Assembly (NCBI GenBank): GCA_030619865.1
Contig: JAUXAP010000005.1
Coordinates: 1 to 49,076, forward strand
Origin: Dehalococcoidia bacterium
Lineage (GTDB): Bacteria > Chloroflexota > Dehalococcoidia > Dehalococcoidales > JAUXAP01
Length of the DNA stretch: 49,076 nt
Direction: 5' to 3'
In this document: in pieces, positions 1 through 10,056 of the stretch
Position numbering within the stretch: the first letter of the stretch is position 1
How the letters are laid out: the number at the start of each line of letters is the position of its first letter
Translations under genes and position numbers: made by a program
The notes under the pieces: model-generated
What the model was told of the DNA's origin: nothing
The model's database searches: none
Seen by the model: the letters and a program-made list of their open reading frames with translations, nothing else

Positions 1-191
1 ATCGGTAGTCCTAAAGATAATGCCTGCTGCTCCACCAGAGTTCGTCGCACACCGTGCATACTAACTCGGTCATAGTCCTCAGTTATCGTGGTTAGTAGAG
101 ATGTTATTTTATATTTGTTGTCTTTTTGAATTTCATATAGAGCCAGGGCACTATCCTTACCACCACTCCAGCAAAAGAGCACCTTTTCCAC
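1..191 (-). CDS. Partial (C-terminus beyond left edge) Dph6/MJ0570-type ATP-pyrophosphatase, diphthine-ammonia-ligase-like
   Basis: Reverse strand from GTG at 191 is open to the edge: VEKVLFCWSGGKDSALALYEIQKDNKYKITSLLTTITEDYDRVSMHGVRRTLVEQQALSLGLP. SGGKDS PP-loop motif and family-like N-terminus. Not in the ORF track. Confidence 0.85.
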   Translation of the reverse strand, partial: MEKVLFCWSGGKDSALALYEIQKDNKYKITSLLTTITEDYDRVSMHGVRRTLVEQQALSLGLP

Positions 192-213
192 TGTTAGGTT
201 CTATGAGGCAGCT

Positions 214-723
214 CTATTTCTTTGTTACGGATGATACTTCCTCAACCCTCTCTCTATTCTTCGTTACAAATTCCTCGAAATTATATATATAGCTTCCCTT
301 TTTTCTCTCTTTTGGCTCACCTCGCTGCCTTCTCCTTGCTTTTATAAAGTTTTCAGTCTTGTCCCAGCACTGCACCATTGAACCTCCCACAATTTCTAAA
401 ACGTCTTTCTTAGAGACAAGGCCCTTTAAAGCCAAAAAACTGGTTCTATCGTATATAGCTAACACTGACTCTACCTTCTTGCGAGAGTCATCCTCCAAAT
501 CTTCCAACTTGTCCTCTTCATCAAACTTGAACTCTCCTATCACATATCCTCGGTCTTCTCTTTGCTCTTTGTCGCCCCATTGCTGGAGCAGTGAGTTAAG
601 TGCGTTAAGCCTATTTTGATTTTTAATTAAACAAGCCTGCCAAATTATAAGAATTATGCCTAAACCCAATACACCAGTGGAAACTGAGGTGATAACATCC
701 CACCAACTTGTTATTTGCCACAT
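214..723 (-). CDS. Small membrane protein, one N-terminal TM helix plus soluble domain (DUF4760-like)
   Basis: 169-aa ORF with TM segment VSTGVLGLGIILIIWQACLI; charged C-terminal region. Confidence 0.6.
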   Translation of the reverse strand: MWQITSWWDVITSVSTGVLGLGIILIIWQACLIKNQNRLNALNSLLQQWGDKEQREDRGYVIGEFKFDEEDKLEDLEDDSRKKVESVLAIYDRTSFLALKGLVSKKDVLEIVGGSMVQCWDKTENFIKARRRQRGEPKERKKGSYIYNFEEFVTKNRERVEEVSSVTKK

Positions 724-747
724 CTCTAGAGCACTCCCTTATTCTTA

Positions 748-1956
748 CTAGCTACCTAGTGCCTCTTTCTTAAGGATTTTGGCTTTGTCGGTCTTCTCCC
801 AGGGGAGGTCAATGTCGTCCCGTCCAAAGTGCCCATAGCAAGCTGTAGACCTGTAAATGGGTCGGCGGAGGTCAAAGTGCCGAATAATAGCTTCCGGTCT
901 GAGGTCGAAGTGCTTGTTAATCAGATTAAGTATGACTTCTTGGTCAACCTTGGCGGTGCCAAAGGTTTCAACAGAGACAGAGAGGGGGTGGGCAACACCG
1001 ATAGCATAGGAAATTTGAATTTCTAACCGCTCGGCTAGTCCAGCCGCCACCATGTTCTTGGCGATATACCGGGCCATGTAGGCTGCTGAGCGATCGACCT
1101 TAGTTGGGTCTTTCCCTGAGAAGCAGCCACCACCGTGACGAGCAATGCCACCGTAGGTATCAACCAGAATCTTACGACCGGTAAAGCCAGTATCGGATAC
1201 CGGTCCACCAATTATGAAGCTGCCGGTAGCGTTAACATAATATTTGGTTCTATCATCTATCAGTGAGTCAGGAATAACTACATTGACAACCTGCTCAATG
1301 ATGTCTTGCTCAATCCTATCGCGGCTGACACCAGGGTTATGCTGAGCCCCGATAACTACACTATCCACTCGTTTGGGAACGCCATTAGTGTATTCTACAG
1401 TTACCTGTGATTTTCCGTCAGGGCGAAGGTAAGGCAGAATATTCTTCTTTCTGACCTGAGCCAGACGCTGGCATAGTTTATGTGACAGTGAAATAGGTAG
1501 AGGCATAAGTTCAGTCGTCTCGTTACAGGCAAAGCCAACCATCATCCCTTGGTCGCCGGCACCAATCTTATCCAGTTCATCGGCAGAGCCTTTCTTTGTT
1601 TCCTGAGACTGGCTTACCCCTTGAGCAATATCGGCAGATTGCGGATTGATGGAGACCATTATCCCGCAAGACTGATAATCAAAACCATATTCGGGGTGGG
1701 TATAACCTGCATCGTGAACCACTTCCCGTACCACCTGAGGAATTTCAACATAACAATCGGTGGTAATCTCCCCCATAATAACTATTAAACCGTTGGTTAC
1801 TGCTGTCTCACAGGCTACCCTGCCATATGGGTCCTTATCCAGAATGGTGTCAAGAATAGCATCTGATATCTGGTCGCATAACTTATCAGGGTGTCCCTCA
1901 GTAACTGACTCCGAGGTAAGCATATATTTGGACGAATTCTTAAAACTGCTGGTCAT
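748..1956 (-). CDS. metK: S-adenosylmethionine synthetase
   Basis: [61 protein letters not shown]. Confidence 0.97.
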   Translation of the reverse strand: MTSSFKNSSKYMLTSESVTEGHPDKLCDQISDAILDTILDKDPYGRVACETAVTNGLIVIMGEITTDCYVEIPQVVREVVHDAGYTHPEYGFDYQSCGIMVSINPQSADIAQGVSQSQETKKGSADELDKIGAGDQGMMVGFACNETTELMPLPISLSHKLCQRLAQVRKKNILPYLRPDGKSQVTVEYTNGVPKRVDSVVIGAQHNPGVSRDRIEQDIIEQVVNVVIPDSLIDDRTKYYVNATGSFIIGGPVSDTGFTGRKILVDTYGGIARHGGGCFSGKDPTKVDRSAAYMARYIAKNMVAAGLAERLEIQISYAIGVAHPLSVSVETFGTAKVDQEVILNLINKHFDLRPEAIIRHFDLRRPIYRSTACYGHFGRDDIDLPWEKTDKAKILKKEALGS

Positions 1957-1968
1957 TTTTAATCCTTT

Positions 1969-3947
<1,979 letters not shown>

Positions 3948-3956
3948 GTCCTTCCA

Positions 3957-4814
3957 TCACCCGAACTGCTCGGCAACGTAATCAGGTATATCCAACGTGC
4001 CCATAATTATCGGTTTTTGGTGACAATCACTGCCTCCTGTCATAATCAAACCGTGCTTCTTGGCGAACTCAATATAGTGGGCACTGGTCTCCTTATCATG
4101 CCTTGAGTGCCAGCACTCTATACCATCAATATAGTTTAGCATATATTCCTCAATAATTTTTGTTTGTTCGTCCAAATCAGGTGTTATGCTTACTAAAGAT
4201 GTACCGTTCGGGTCATTGGGGTGCGCATGCACCAGTATACCACCGGCGTTTCTGATCAATGTTGATGCTTCAGCAAGTGGAAGTGGGTACTTAGGCACAT
4301 TACACTTGACCAGATATTTGTCAAACGCTTCTTGCTTATTCTTCACAATCCCTTTTTCTATCAGGTAGTTGGCTATGTGAGGTCGGCCAAAGACACCGTC
4401 GACACTAGCCTGTATGTTCTTGAGGTCTTCGTCGGTGAATTTTTCAATATTCTCTTTATCAAATTCAATATTCAGTTTCTCTAAGATTTGACGAGCTCTC
4501 GTTTCTCTATGCTCTTTTATCAATTGAAGCTTGTTTTTTAGCTCTTGATTGCTGATATCATACTGGTATCCTAGAAAATCCAAAGGAACGGACTTATTAA
4601 GATACTGGAATGTCACATTCAATTCTACCCCGGTAATATAGTCTATGCCATATTCTTCAGCCAGAGTGATAGCTCTTTCCTGACAGTCTATAGAATCGTG
4701 GTCGGTTATTGACACTAAATTGATATTTCCTTTCTTTGCTTCCTTGAAAACCTCCTCAATAGAGAGATTACCATCCGAACCGGTCTTGGTGTGGATGTGT
4801 AAATCTATTTTCAT
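3957..4814 (-). CDS. PHP-domain phosphoesterase
   Basis: MKIDLHIHTKTGSDG, SITDHDSIDCQERA, GVELNV, VHAHPNDP, GGSDCH; ATG at 4814 preferred over the longer ORF start at 4847. Confidence 0.85.
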   Translation of the reverse strand: MKIDLHIHTKTGSDGNLSIEEVFKEAKKGNINLVSITDHDSIDCQERAITLAEEYGIDYITGVELNVTFQYLNKSVPLDFLGYQYDISNQELKNKLQLIKEHRETRARQILEKLNIEFDKENIEKFTDEDLKNIQASVDGVFGRPHIANYLIEKGIVKNKQEAFDKYLVKCNVPKYPLPLAEASTLIRNAGGILVHAHPNDPNGTSLVSITPDLDEQTKIIEEYMLNYIDGIECWHSRHDKETSAHYIEFAKKHGLIMTGGSDCHQKPIIMGTLDIPDYVAEQFG

Positions 4815-4816
4815 GG

Positions 4817-5419
4817 CTACTTCTTTTCCGCACCGATGATATACCAATCTTCTGACGAGTCATACCGGGTATCAACTATCAAGTGGGTGATATTAAGGTT
4901 GGGATACAAGTTCTTTAAGTCATTCAGGTCTACTTCTTCAAATCTCTTTTTATTGTTGAGGTAGGCTTGCTCGGTCAGTGCGTTTGATACATAATCCTCT
5001 TTAGTCCGCTCCAGTATCCGCCTGATTGATACCTCCTGCGGACAGTCGGTTTGAAGGATGACGAACCTCAGGTTGTGCTTAGCAGCTATGGCCGCAGCAC
5101 GCCTCCTTAATGACTGGGTGACGAAGGTGGCATCGAGTATCACACCATCACTCTTGTCTAGAGTCTCATCTGCCCGCCGGAACATCTCTTCATAGACCAT
5201 CATCCGCTTATCCATATTTGAGGCCACCTTTTCGTCGAAAATGTCCTCATTTTTCAGCACTTCCAGTCTAATCAGGTCAGAGCGAAGCAGGGGATAGCCC
5301 TTAATCTTAGCTACTTCCTCGGTTGTCTCCGTTTTCCAGGTGCCGGGAAGACCACAGGCGATAAGCAGAAAACCAGCACCCAGCTCTTTTTCCATGAATT
5401 TTACAAATGGTTCTCTCAA
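4817..5419 (-). CDS. P-loop kinase (AAA_33/COG0645-like) with atypical Walker A GLPGTWKT
   Basis: ACGLPGTWKTETTEEVA, LRSDLIRLEVL, ILDATFVTQSLRRRAAAIA; directly follows the APH-like gene. Confidence 0.75.
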   Translation of the reverse strand: MREPFVKFMEKELGAGFLLIACGLPGTWKTETTEEVAKIKGYPLLRSDLIRLEVLKNEDIFDEKVASNMDKRMMVYEEMFRRADETLDKSDGVILDATFVTQSLRRRAAAIAAKHNLRFVILQTDCPQEVSIRRILERTKEDYVSNALTEQAYLNNKKRFEEVDLNDLKNLYPNLNITHLIVDTRYDSSEDWYIIGAEKK

Positions 5420-5446
5420 TTTATCGCCTCCTTTACTAGATTTTTT

Positions 5447-6463
5447 TCAATCCCCTTCTAATATATACGCCTCGGCAAGCTCAAAATAGCTCCTGGCGAC
5501 AGCTAAAGTCTTTTTCTTTTCCTCTGTTGAGATGTACGGGTCATCAAGCTTAAAGCTCTCCACCTTGCCCCGCACATAAGCCCGGTAGCACTTGTAGAAA
5601 TTGAGTAGCGTTGATAGCTCCTTATCCTGGCTCTTATCCACATAGGCACTAACGAAGCTTTGTGATAGGTCAGCCCGCCCATAATGGTCTAGGTCCATCG
5701 CCAGAAAGGCAACCTCCGAGGCGACATCACAGTATCTAAACCTGTCATTAAATTCTATACAATCGTAGATGCAAATGCCATTAGTAAAGCAAATATGGGC
5801 GGCATGGAGGTCTCCGTGGCAATCCCTTATTTTGCCATTGGCTATCCGCCTACGAAATAGAGAGGCATTGTCCTCGATAAAGTTGTTAGTGTAGTCCTTG
5901 ATGTGCAGATACCTTTCTTGGGAAATGGTGTTACCGATGTATTTTTCAGTCTGGGTGAAGTTTTCCTCAGTATTTTGGGTGATAGTGTTAAGGTCGCCAA
6001 AGGCGCTGATATCGACATTAGTTTCTGCCTTTTGGTGGAACTCCACCAGCTTCTGCGCCACCCTAGTTGCCATTTGTGATGACACCTGATTATTGGCTAG
6101 TAGCACATCCATCATCGCCTCTTGAGGAAGACGACGCATTTTTACTGCATACTCTATAACCTCCCCCCCACCTCCTACAAGAATAGCATCCTTATCCCGA
6201 GTTATTGACACTACCCCCAGATAAGCCTGAGGACAAAGCCGCCGGTTGAGTTCAACCTCCCGCTGGCAGTAGAACTGGCGCTTATCTAAAGTGGTATAGT
6301 CAAGGTAGCCTAGATTCACCGGCTTCTTTACCTTATAGACATAGTCACCGGTCAGGAAAACAAATGACATCTGGGTCTGCACCAGCTCTATTCCTTGCGG
6401 GGTATCAGGATAGGCTTTGGGGTCTAATAGCGCCTGAACCAATTCTGGTAGCTGCAGTATCAC
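5447..6463 (-). CDS. Aminoglycoside-phosphotransferase-fold protein (COG2187-like)
   Basis: TGDYVYKVKKPVNLGYLDYTTLDKRQFYCQREVELNRRL; DCHGDLHAAHI; IYDCIEFNDRFRYCDVASEVAFLAMDLD. Confidence 0.85.
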   Translation of the reverse strand: MILQLPELVQALLDPKAYPDTPQGIELVQTQMSFVFLTGDYVYKVKKPVNLGYLDYTTLDKRQFYCQREVELNRRLCPQAYLGVVSITRDKDAILVGGGGEVIEYAVKMRRLPQEAMMDVLLANNQVSSQMATRVAQKLVEFHQKAETNVDISAFGDLNTITQNTEENFTQTEKYIGNTISQERYLHIKDYTNNFIEDNASLFRRRIANGKIRDCHGDLHAAHICFTNGICIYDCIEFNDRFRYCDVASEVAFLAMDLDHYGRADLSQSFVSAYVDKSQDKELSTLLNFYKCYRAYVRGKVESFKLDDPYISTEEKKKTLAVARSYFELAEAYILEGD

Positions 6464-6486
6464 ACCATCCTTTTAGAGCTTGAGCT

Positions 6487-7011
6487 TTAGTGCTCTTGGG
6501 TTTTTAGCCAGCGCAGTAGTTCGTCGAGTACCTGATGGTAGTTGGCTCTGGTTACCATTACTAAATTTACCCGAGGCCGGCGTTTGATAACATCTGCCCA
6601 CGGGTTGGGATTGAGCATAATAGTTCCTAAAACTCTCTTTTCGCTGTCGATAATCTGTAAGACGGCCTCCCTGAAGTTAGTCGAAAACAACTCCATTTTC
6701 CCGATTTCGTCAATGATTACTAAATCACACGCCTCGGCTGCCTTACGGAGGGCAGAAACACCTACCTTATCTAAACTATCAGTGTCAACCCCATATTTAC
6801 TTACCCGGTGTGGACTATGAATATTAATATGAGCCAGTATGGCTTCCTGCCCGTCCAGGGTAACCAGTCTGAAGCCTTCCCTTACCCCCTTACTTCGTAT
6901 TTCCTCGGTATAGAAGCCACCGGCTTTACCTTTCATACCAGTTACTGCCTGCTTGATCAGGCTGGTTTTCCCAGCCCCAGGTCTGCCGGTGAGGAGATAA
7001 ACTTGCTTCAT
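6487..7011 (-). CDS. THEP1-family nucleoside-triphosphatase
   Basis: LLTGRPGAGKTSLIKQA Walker A, GGFYTEEIR, DLVIIDEIGKMELFS Walker B. Confidence 0.88.
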   Translation of the reverse strand: MKQVYLLTGRPGAGKTSLIKQAVTGMKGKAGGFYTEEIRSKGVREGFRLVTLDGQEAILAHINIHSPHRVSKYGVDTDSLDKVGVSALRKAAEACDLVIIDEIGKMELFSTNFREAVLQIIDSEKRVLGTIMLNPNPWADVIKRRPRVNLVMVTRANYHQVLDELLRWLKTQEH

Positions 7012-7030
7012 AGGCTTTTACCGCTGTAGT

Positions 7031-7129
7031 CTATGACTTAGGCTGAAGCTTTGCCTGAGTCTTCTTTAATTCCAGCTTCTTTCTCTTGCGCCGGTGTTTA
7101 ATGAGAGCTACCCTTTTTCGCTTATTCAT
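7031..7129 (-). CDS. Unlisted 32-aa highly basic small protein, possibly ribosome- or RNA-associated
   Basis: Reverse-strand ATG at 7129 to TAG: MNKRKRVALIKHRRKRKKLELKKTQAKLQPKS. Fits the gap between the DUF6485-like gene and the THEP1 gene; weak Shine-Dalgarno. Confidence 0.6.
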   Translation of the reverse strand: MNKRKRVALIKHRRKRKKLELKKTQAKLQPKS

Positions 7130-7152
7130 CGTTAACAACAATATACCTTAAA

Positions 7153-7371
7153 TCAGGTTTTCCTACTACTCTTAGCTTTATTAGTAAAGACCTCGGCAAA
7201 TTTGGCAAAGGAGCGGTCGTAGGTCTTCTCCACCTCAGGAGGGAATACACAGGCAGGGAGTTCATCAAATTCCAGGTGGTAGGTAATGCACTCACAGCAC
7301 TTACCTTTTCTAGAACAGGGCTCATAGGTGCAGGAGCATTTGGCTTTATTGACTTCAATCTGGCACTCCAT
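7153..7371 (-). CDS. Small Cys-rich protein (DUF6485-like)
   Basis: MECQIEVNKAKCSCTYEPCSRKGKCCECITYHLEFDELPACVFPPEVEKTYDRSFAKF. Confidence 0.75.
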   Translation of the reverse strand: MECQIEVNKAKCSCTYEPCSRKGKCCECITYHLEFDELPACVFPPEVEKTYDRSFAKFAEVFTNKAKSSRKT

Positions 7372-7383
7372 TGGAATCCTCTC

Positions 7384-8412
7384 TTAAAGGTAGCGTGTTC
7401 TTATTGCTTTTGACAGCTCAGCCAGTAGCTCCAGGGCTTGGCCTGCTGCCTCATTGGTGGCTAGAGGTGCCAGCCCACAGCTGGGGGTAAGCAACCCCTG
7501 CTCTATCAATTGTTTGAAGCGAATACCATTTCTAGTAAAGGGTGCTATTGCCTCCTCCAAGCGGTCTTTTAGACTGGCTACCGATTCCTTAGCTAGCGAT
7601 TCTTCGTCATTAGGGATAATCCCCCAGGCAATAGTTCCTTTCCGGTCAAGGAATTTTTTTACTTCGGCTGGATAGAGACTTAGTGACTGAGCATAGTTGT
7701 AAGTGTCAAAGCTCAGTATATCGGCACTGGTGTCCAGCAAAACAGACCAGTCGGTATTGCCGCAGCAGTGAACCCCTTTCAGTCCACTGATTCCTTTAAA
7801 GACCTCCTCTAATAAGTTAGTAACCATCTCTTTAGATAAAGAGAAAAAGGCTGAGCCGAAGGACATCATATACGGTTCATCGACAAAGATAATGGTATTT
7901 CTGGAGATTTGGCTTAGCTGTTTTTCTTGCCAACTTGCTTTTAGCCTGAGCAGCTTGGCGGCAGCATCGGCAAGCATATCGTCATAGATTACAGACCGGC
8001 GGCTATCATCGGTAACGGTTAATCCCCAGCTAATCGGTCCCGTTATCTGCCCCTTAACTGCCAGAGGCGACAGGTTATCTAAGGCTAAGAAGCTATGTAG
8101 TCCCGCAGCATAGTCAGCACTAATGGGATATTTGTCAATGTCATTATCTAAATAGGCAGCGTAGAGCTTCTCCAGTGGGTTATCTAAGTCCTGAGAGCGG
8201 TCGACATAGATACGGTTCTCCTTAAGCACTATACCAGGGAAGCCCTCGCTGAACTGGGCATACATATTATCCAGAAAAGACCGTTTAGGTAGCTGGGGCC
8301 AGGCAGGAATGTCTTTAAGGTAGTGGCTGACTTGCGCGCATGCCTCAGACGGGTCAGTATGAGGCATACTGCCAATAATAGTCGGTAAACAGCCAAATTT
8401 TATATTGGGCAT
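7384..8412 (-). CDS. Short MetE-family protein (core methionine synthase-like, UROD/MetE fold)
   Basis: 342 aa; IIGSMPHTDP, VKGQITGPISWG, FVDEPYM, VHCCGNTDW and LTPSCGLAPL carry putative His/Cys zinc ligands; lacks a MetE N-terminal domain. Confidence 0.75.
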   Translation of the reverse strand: MPNIKFGCLPTIIGSMPHTDPSEACAQVSHYLKDIPAWPQLPKRSFLDNMYAQFSEGFPGIVLKENRIYVDRSQDLDNPLEKLYAAYLDNDIDKYPISADYAAGLHSFLALDNLSPLAVKGQITGPISWGLTVTDDSRRSVIYDDMLADAAAKLLRLKASWQEKQLSQISRNTIIFVDEPYMMSFGSAFFSLSKEMVTNLLEEVFKGISGLKGVHCCGNTDWSVLLDTSADILSFDTYNYAQSLSLYPAEVKKFLDRKGTIAWGIIPNDEESLAKESVASLKDRLEEAIAPFTRNGIRFKQLIEQGLLTPSCGLAPLATNEAAGQALELLAELSKAIRTRYL

Positions 8413-8417
8413 AAGGT

Positions 8418-9293
8418 TTAAGCCTTTCTATCTCTGATATACTTGCCTATTAGCAGGTCGAGTTTTTTCCTCTGCTCGGCTGGTATGCACTCCGGGTCAG
8501 TGACAATGGCTGTCTCCAGTGCTGTGGCGCAGTCACAATCGCGTTTCCCAGGTATTCTGCTGGCGGCTAGCTTGATAATTTTCTTGGCGATATCAATGTT
8601 TTTATAGAGAATACCTAAAATGATATCCACCGTTACTGGCTGATTTTTCTCATGCCAGCTATCATAATCAGTGACACAGCCGATGATAGCGTAGCAGATT
8701 TCCGCCTCTCGTGCCAGCTTGGCTTCGGGCAGTGCCGTCATACCAATGATGTCAGCTCCCCACGAGCGGTAGAGTCGTGATTCAGCTCGAGTAGAGAAAG
8801 CGGGACCTTCCATAGCTACGTAGGTGCCTCTTTGATGGACACTAGCTCCTACCTCTCGGGCTGCCTGATACAAAATGGAGCTTAGTTTTGGGCAAAAGGG
8901 TTCAGCGAAGGGGATATGGCTGACAATACCGTCACCGAAGAAGGTATTAACCCGGTTTCGGGTTCGGTCTATTAGCTGGTCGGGAATAACTATGTCGCCG
9001 GGCTTTATCTCTTTCTTAAAACTTCCCGCTGAGTTAACGGCAATAATCCACTCCACACCCAGCGACTTTAAGGCGTAGATGTTAGCTTGGTATGGTACCT
9101 CGGTAGGGGAGATGCGGTGCCCCTTGCCATGCCGGGACAAAAAGGCAATCCCTATCCTCTCTAGCCTGCCGGTGGTAATGGTATCACTCGGCTTGCCAAA
9201 GGGTGTATCTATATTAACCTCTTCAATATCAGTCATCCCTTCAATATCGTACAACCCTGTTCCTCCGATAACCCCTATCTTTGCCGGTGGCAT
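8418..9293 (-). CDS. mtnP: S-methyl-5'-thioadenosine phosphorylase
   Basis: IGVIGGTGLYDIEGM, FLSRHGKGHRISPTEVPYQANIYALKSLGVEWIIAVNSAGS, YVAMEGPAFSTRAESRLYRSWGADIIGMT. Confidence 0.95.
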   Translation of the reverse strand: MPPAKIGVIGGTGLYDIEGMTDIEEVNIDTPFGKPSDTITTGRLERIGIAFLSRHGKGHRISPTEVPYQANIYALKSLGVEWIIAVNSAGSFKKEIKPGDIVIPDQLIDRTRNRVNTFFGDGIVSHIPFAEPFCPKLSSILYQAAREVGASVHQRGTYVAMEGPAFSTRAESRLYRSWGADIIGMTALPEAKLAREAEICYAIIGCVTDYDSWHEKNQPVTVDIILGILYKNIDIAKKIIKLAASRIPGKRDCDCATALETAIVTDPECIPAEQRKKLDLLIGKYIRDRKA

Positions 9294-9346
9294 TAGGCAG
9301 TCTCCTTTTCTTGCATTATTATCCTCTGATAGCTATTACCTTAGCC

Positions 9347-9374
9347 AGTATATCACACAGCCTACTGTCGCCAA
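9347..9374 (-). promoter_or_regulatory. Candidate sigma70 promoter for the mtnP-to-metK operon
   Basis: Minus strand TTGGCG (9374-9369), 16-nt spacer, TATACT (9352-9347), upstream of mtnP. Confidence 0.5.
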
Positions 9375-9608
9375 TAACCCCCTGGCCCGCACCTAATTTT
9401 CTGGACACTCAATTAGCATAATACCACCGCCTTAGATCGTCACTCAAGTCTTAACCCTGGCTGGCTCAAACACTGAGGCTAGTTAAATAGTTGAGATTTT
9501 AATGAAAATTAAACGCCAGCTTTATGAGCAATTAATTCCGCAGTTTTAATATGAGTATATTACCAGTGAATAAAAGGACAGAAGTAGTTTAGGCAAAGGA
9601 GGACAATA

Positions 9609-9806
9609 ATGATTAAAACTGCTTTCAGGTTTCAAAACAATATGGTTATGGTATTTGATAAGAATGGGGAACAAATCCCTAAATATCAGGGGCAATACGA
9701 AAAAGTGAAGGAAAGCGTCTTAAGAGATGCTCCGCTAGGGGTAATATTTGCTCATGGTTTCACTAGTGCTGGGGAATTACGAAAAGTTACAAGAGAGGAA
9801 TGGTAG
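9609..9806 (+). CDS. Small hypothetical protein (65 aa)
   Basis: AAAGGAGGACAATAATG gives a good Shine-Dalgarno; MIKTAFRFQNNMVMVFDKNGEQIPKYQGQYEKVKESVLRDAPLGVIFAHGFTSAGELRKVTREEW. Confidence 0.7.
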   Translation: MIKTAFRFQNNMVMVFDKNGEQIPKYQGQYEKVKESVLRDAPLGVIFAHGFTSAGELRKVTREEW

Positions 9807-9979
9807 TCAAACGGATTATCTGCCACCGGTGAATGTTAAATGGTTAGGAAGAGATATGACCACTGGCATCCCCTAACTGAGGCTCTCTTCCTGGCTTATC
9901 TTTATCCCCTAGTTATCTCATCAGTCAGCTCTCTCTGTCACTAGATTTGCCTTTTATTAAGTTTATACACTATACTATA

Positions 9980-10001
9980 GGTGCCTATTGGCACCTTTTT
10001 T
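9980..10001 (+). terminator. Rho-independent terminator
   Basis: GGTGCC-TATT-GGCACC followed by TTTTTT. Confidence 0.75.
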
Positions 10002-10056
10002 GCTTTTATGATACAATTGGCATAAAAGCTGGTTGGTGATAGGCTAGGACTCTGAT

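Noticed and set aside
101-292. Plus-strand 63-aa ORF
   Set aside because: Opposite the Dph6-like N-terminus and the end of the membrane-protein gene; no Shine-Dalgarno or motif.
7122-7358. 78-aa minus-strand ORF overlapping the DUF6485-like gene
   Set aside because: Alternative frame of the Cys-rich gene; the in-frame 7153-7371 protein has the conserved Cys pattern.
9294-9608. Possible SAM-responsive riboswitch upstream of the mtnP/metK operon
   Set aside because: I looked for conserved SAM riboswitch hallmarks before mtnP and saw only a plausible promoter and a short leader. A covariance-model search (Infernal/Rfam) would be needed to settle it.
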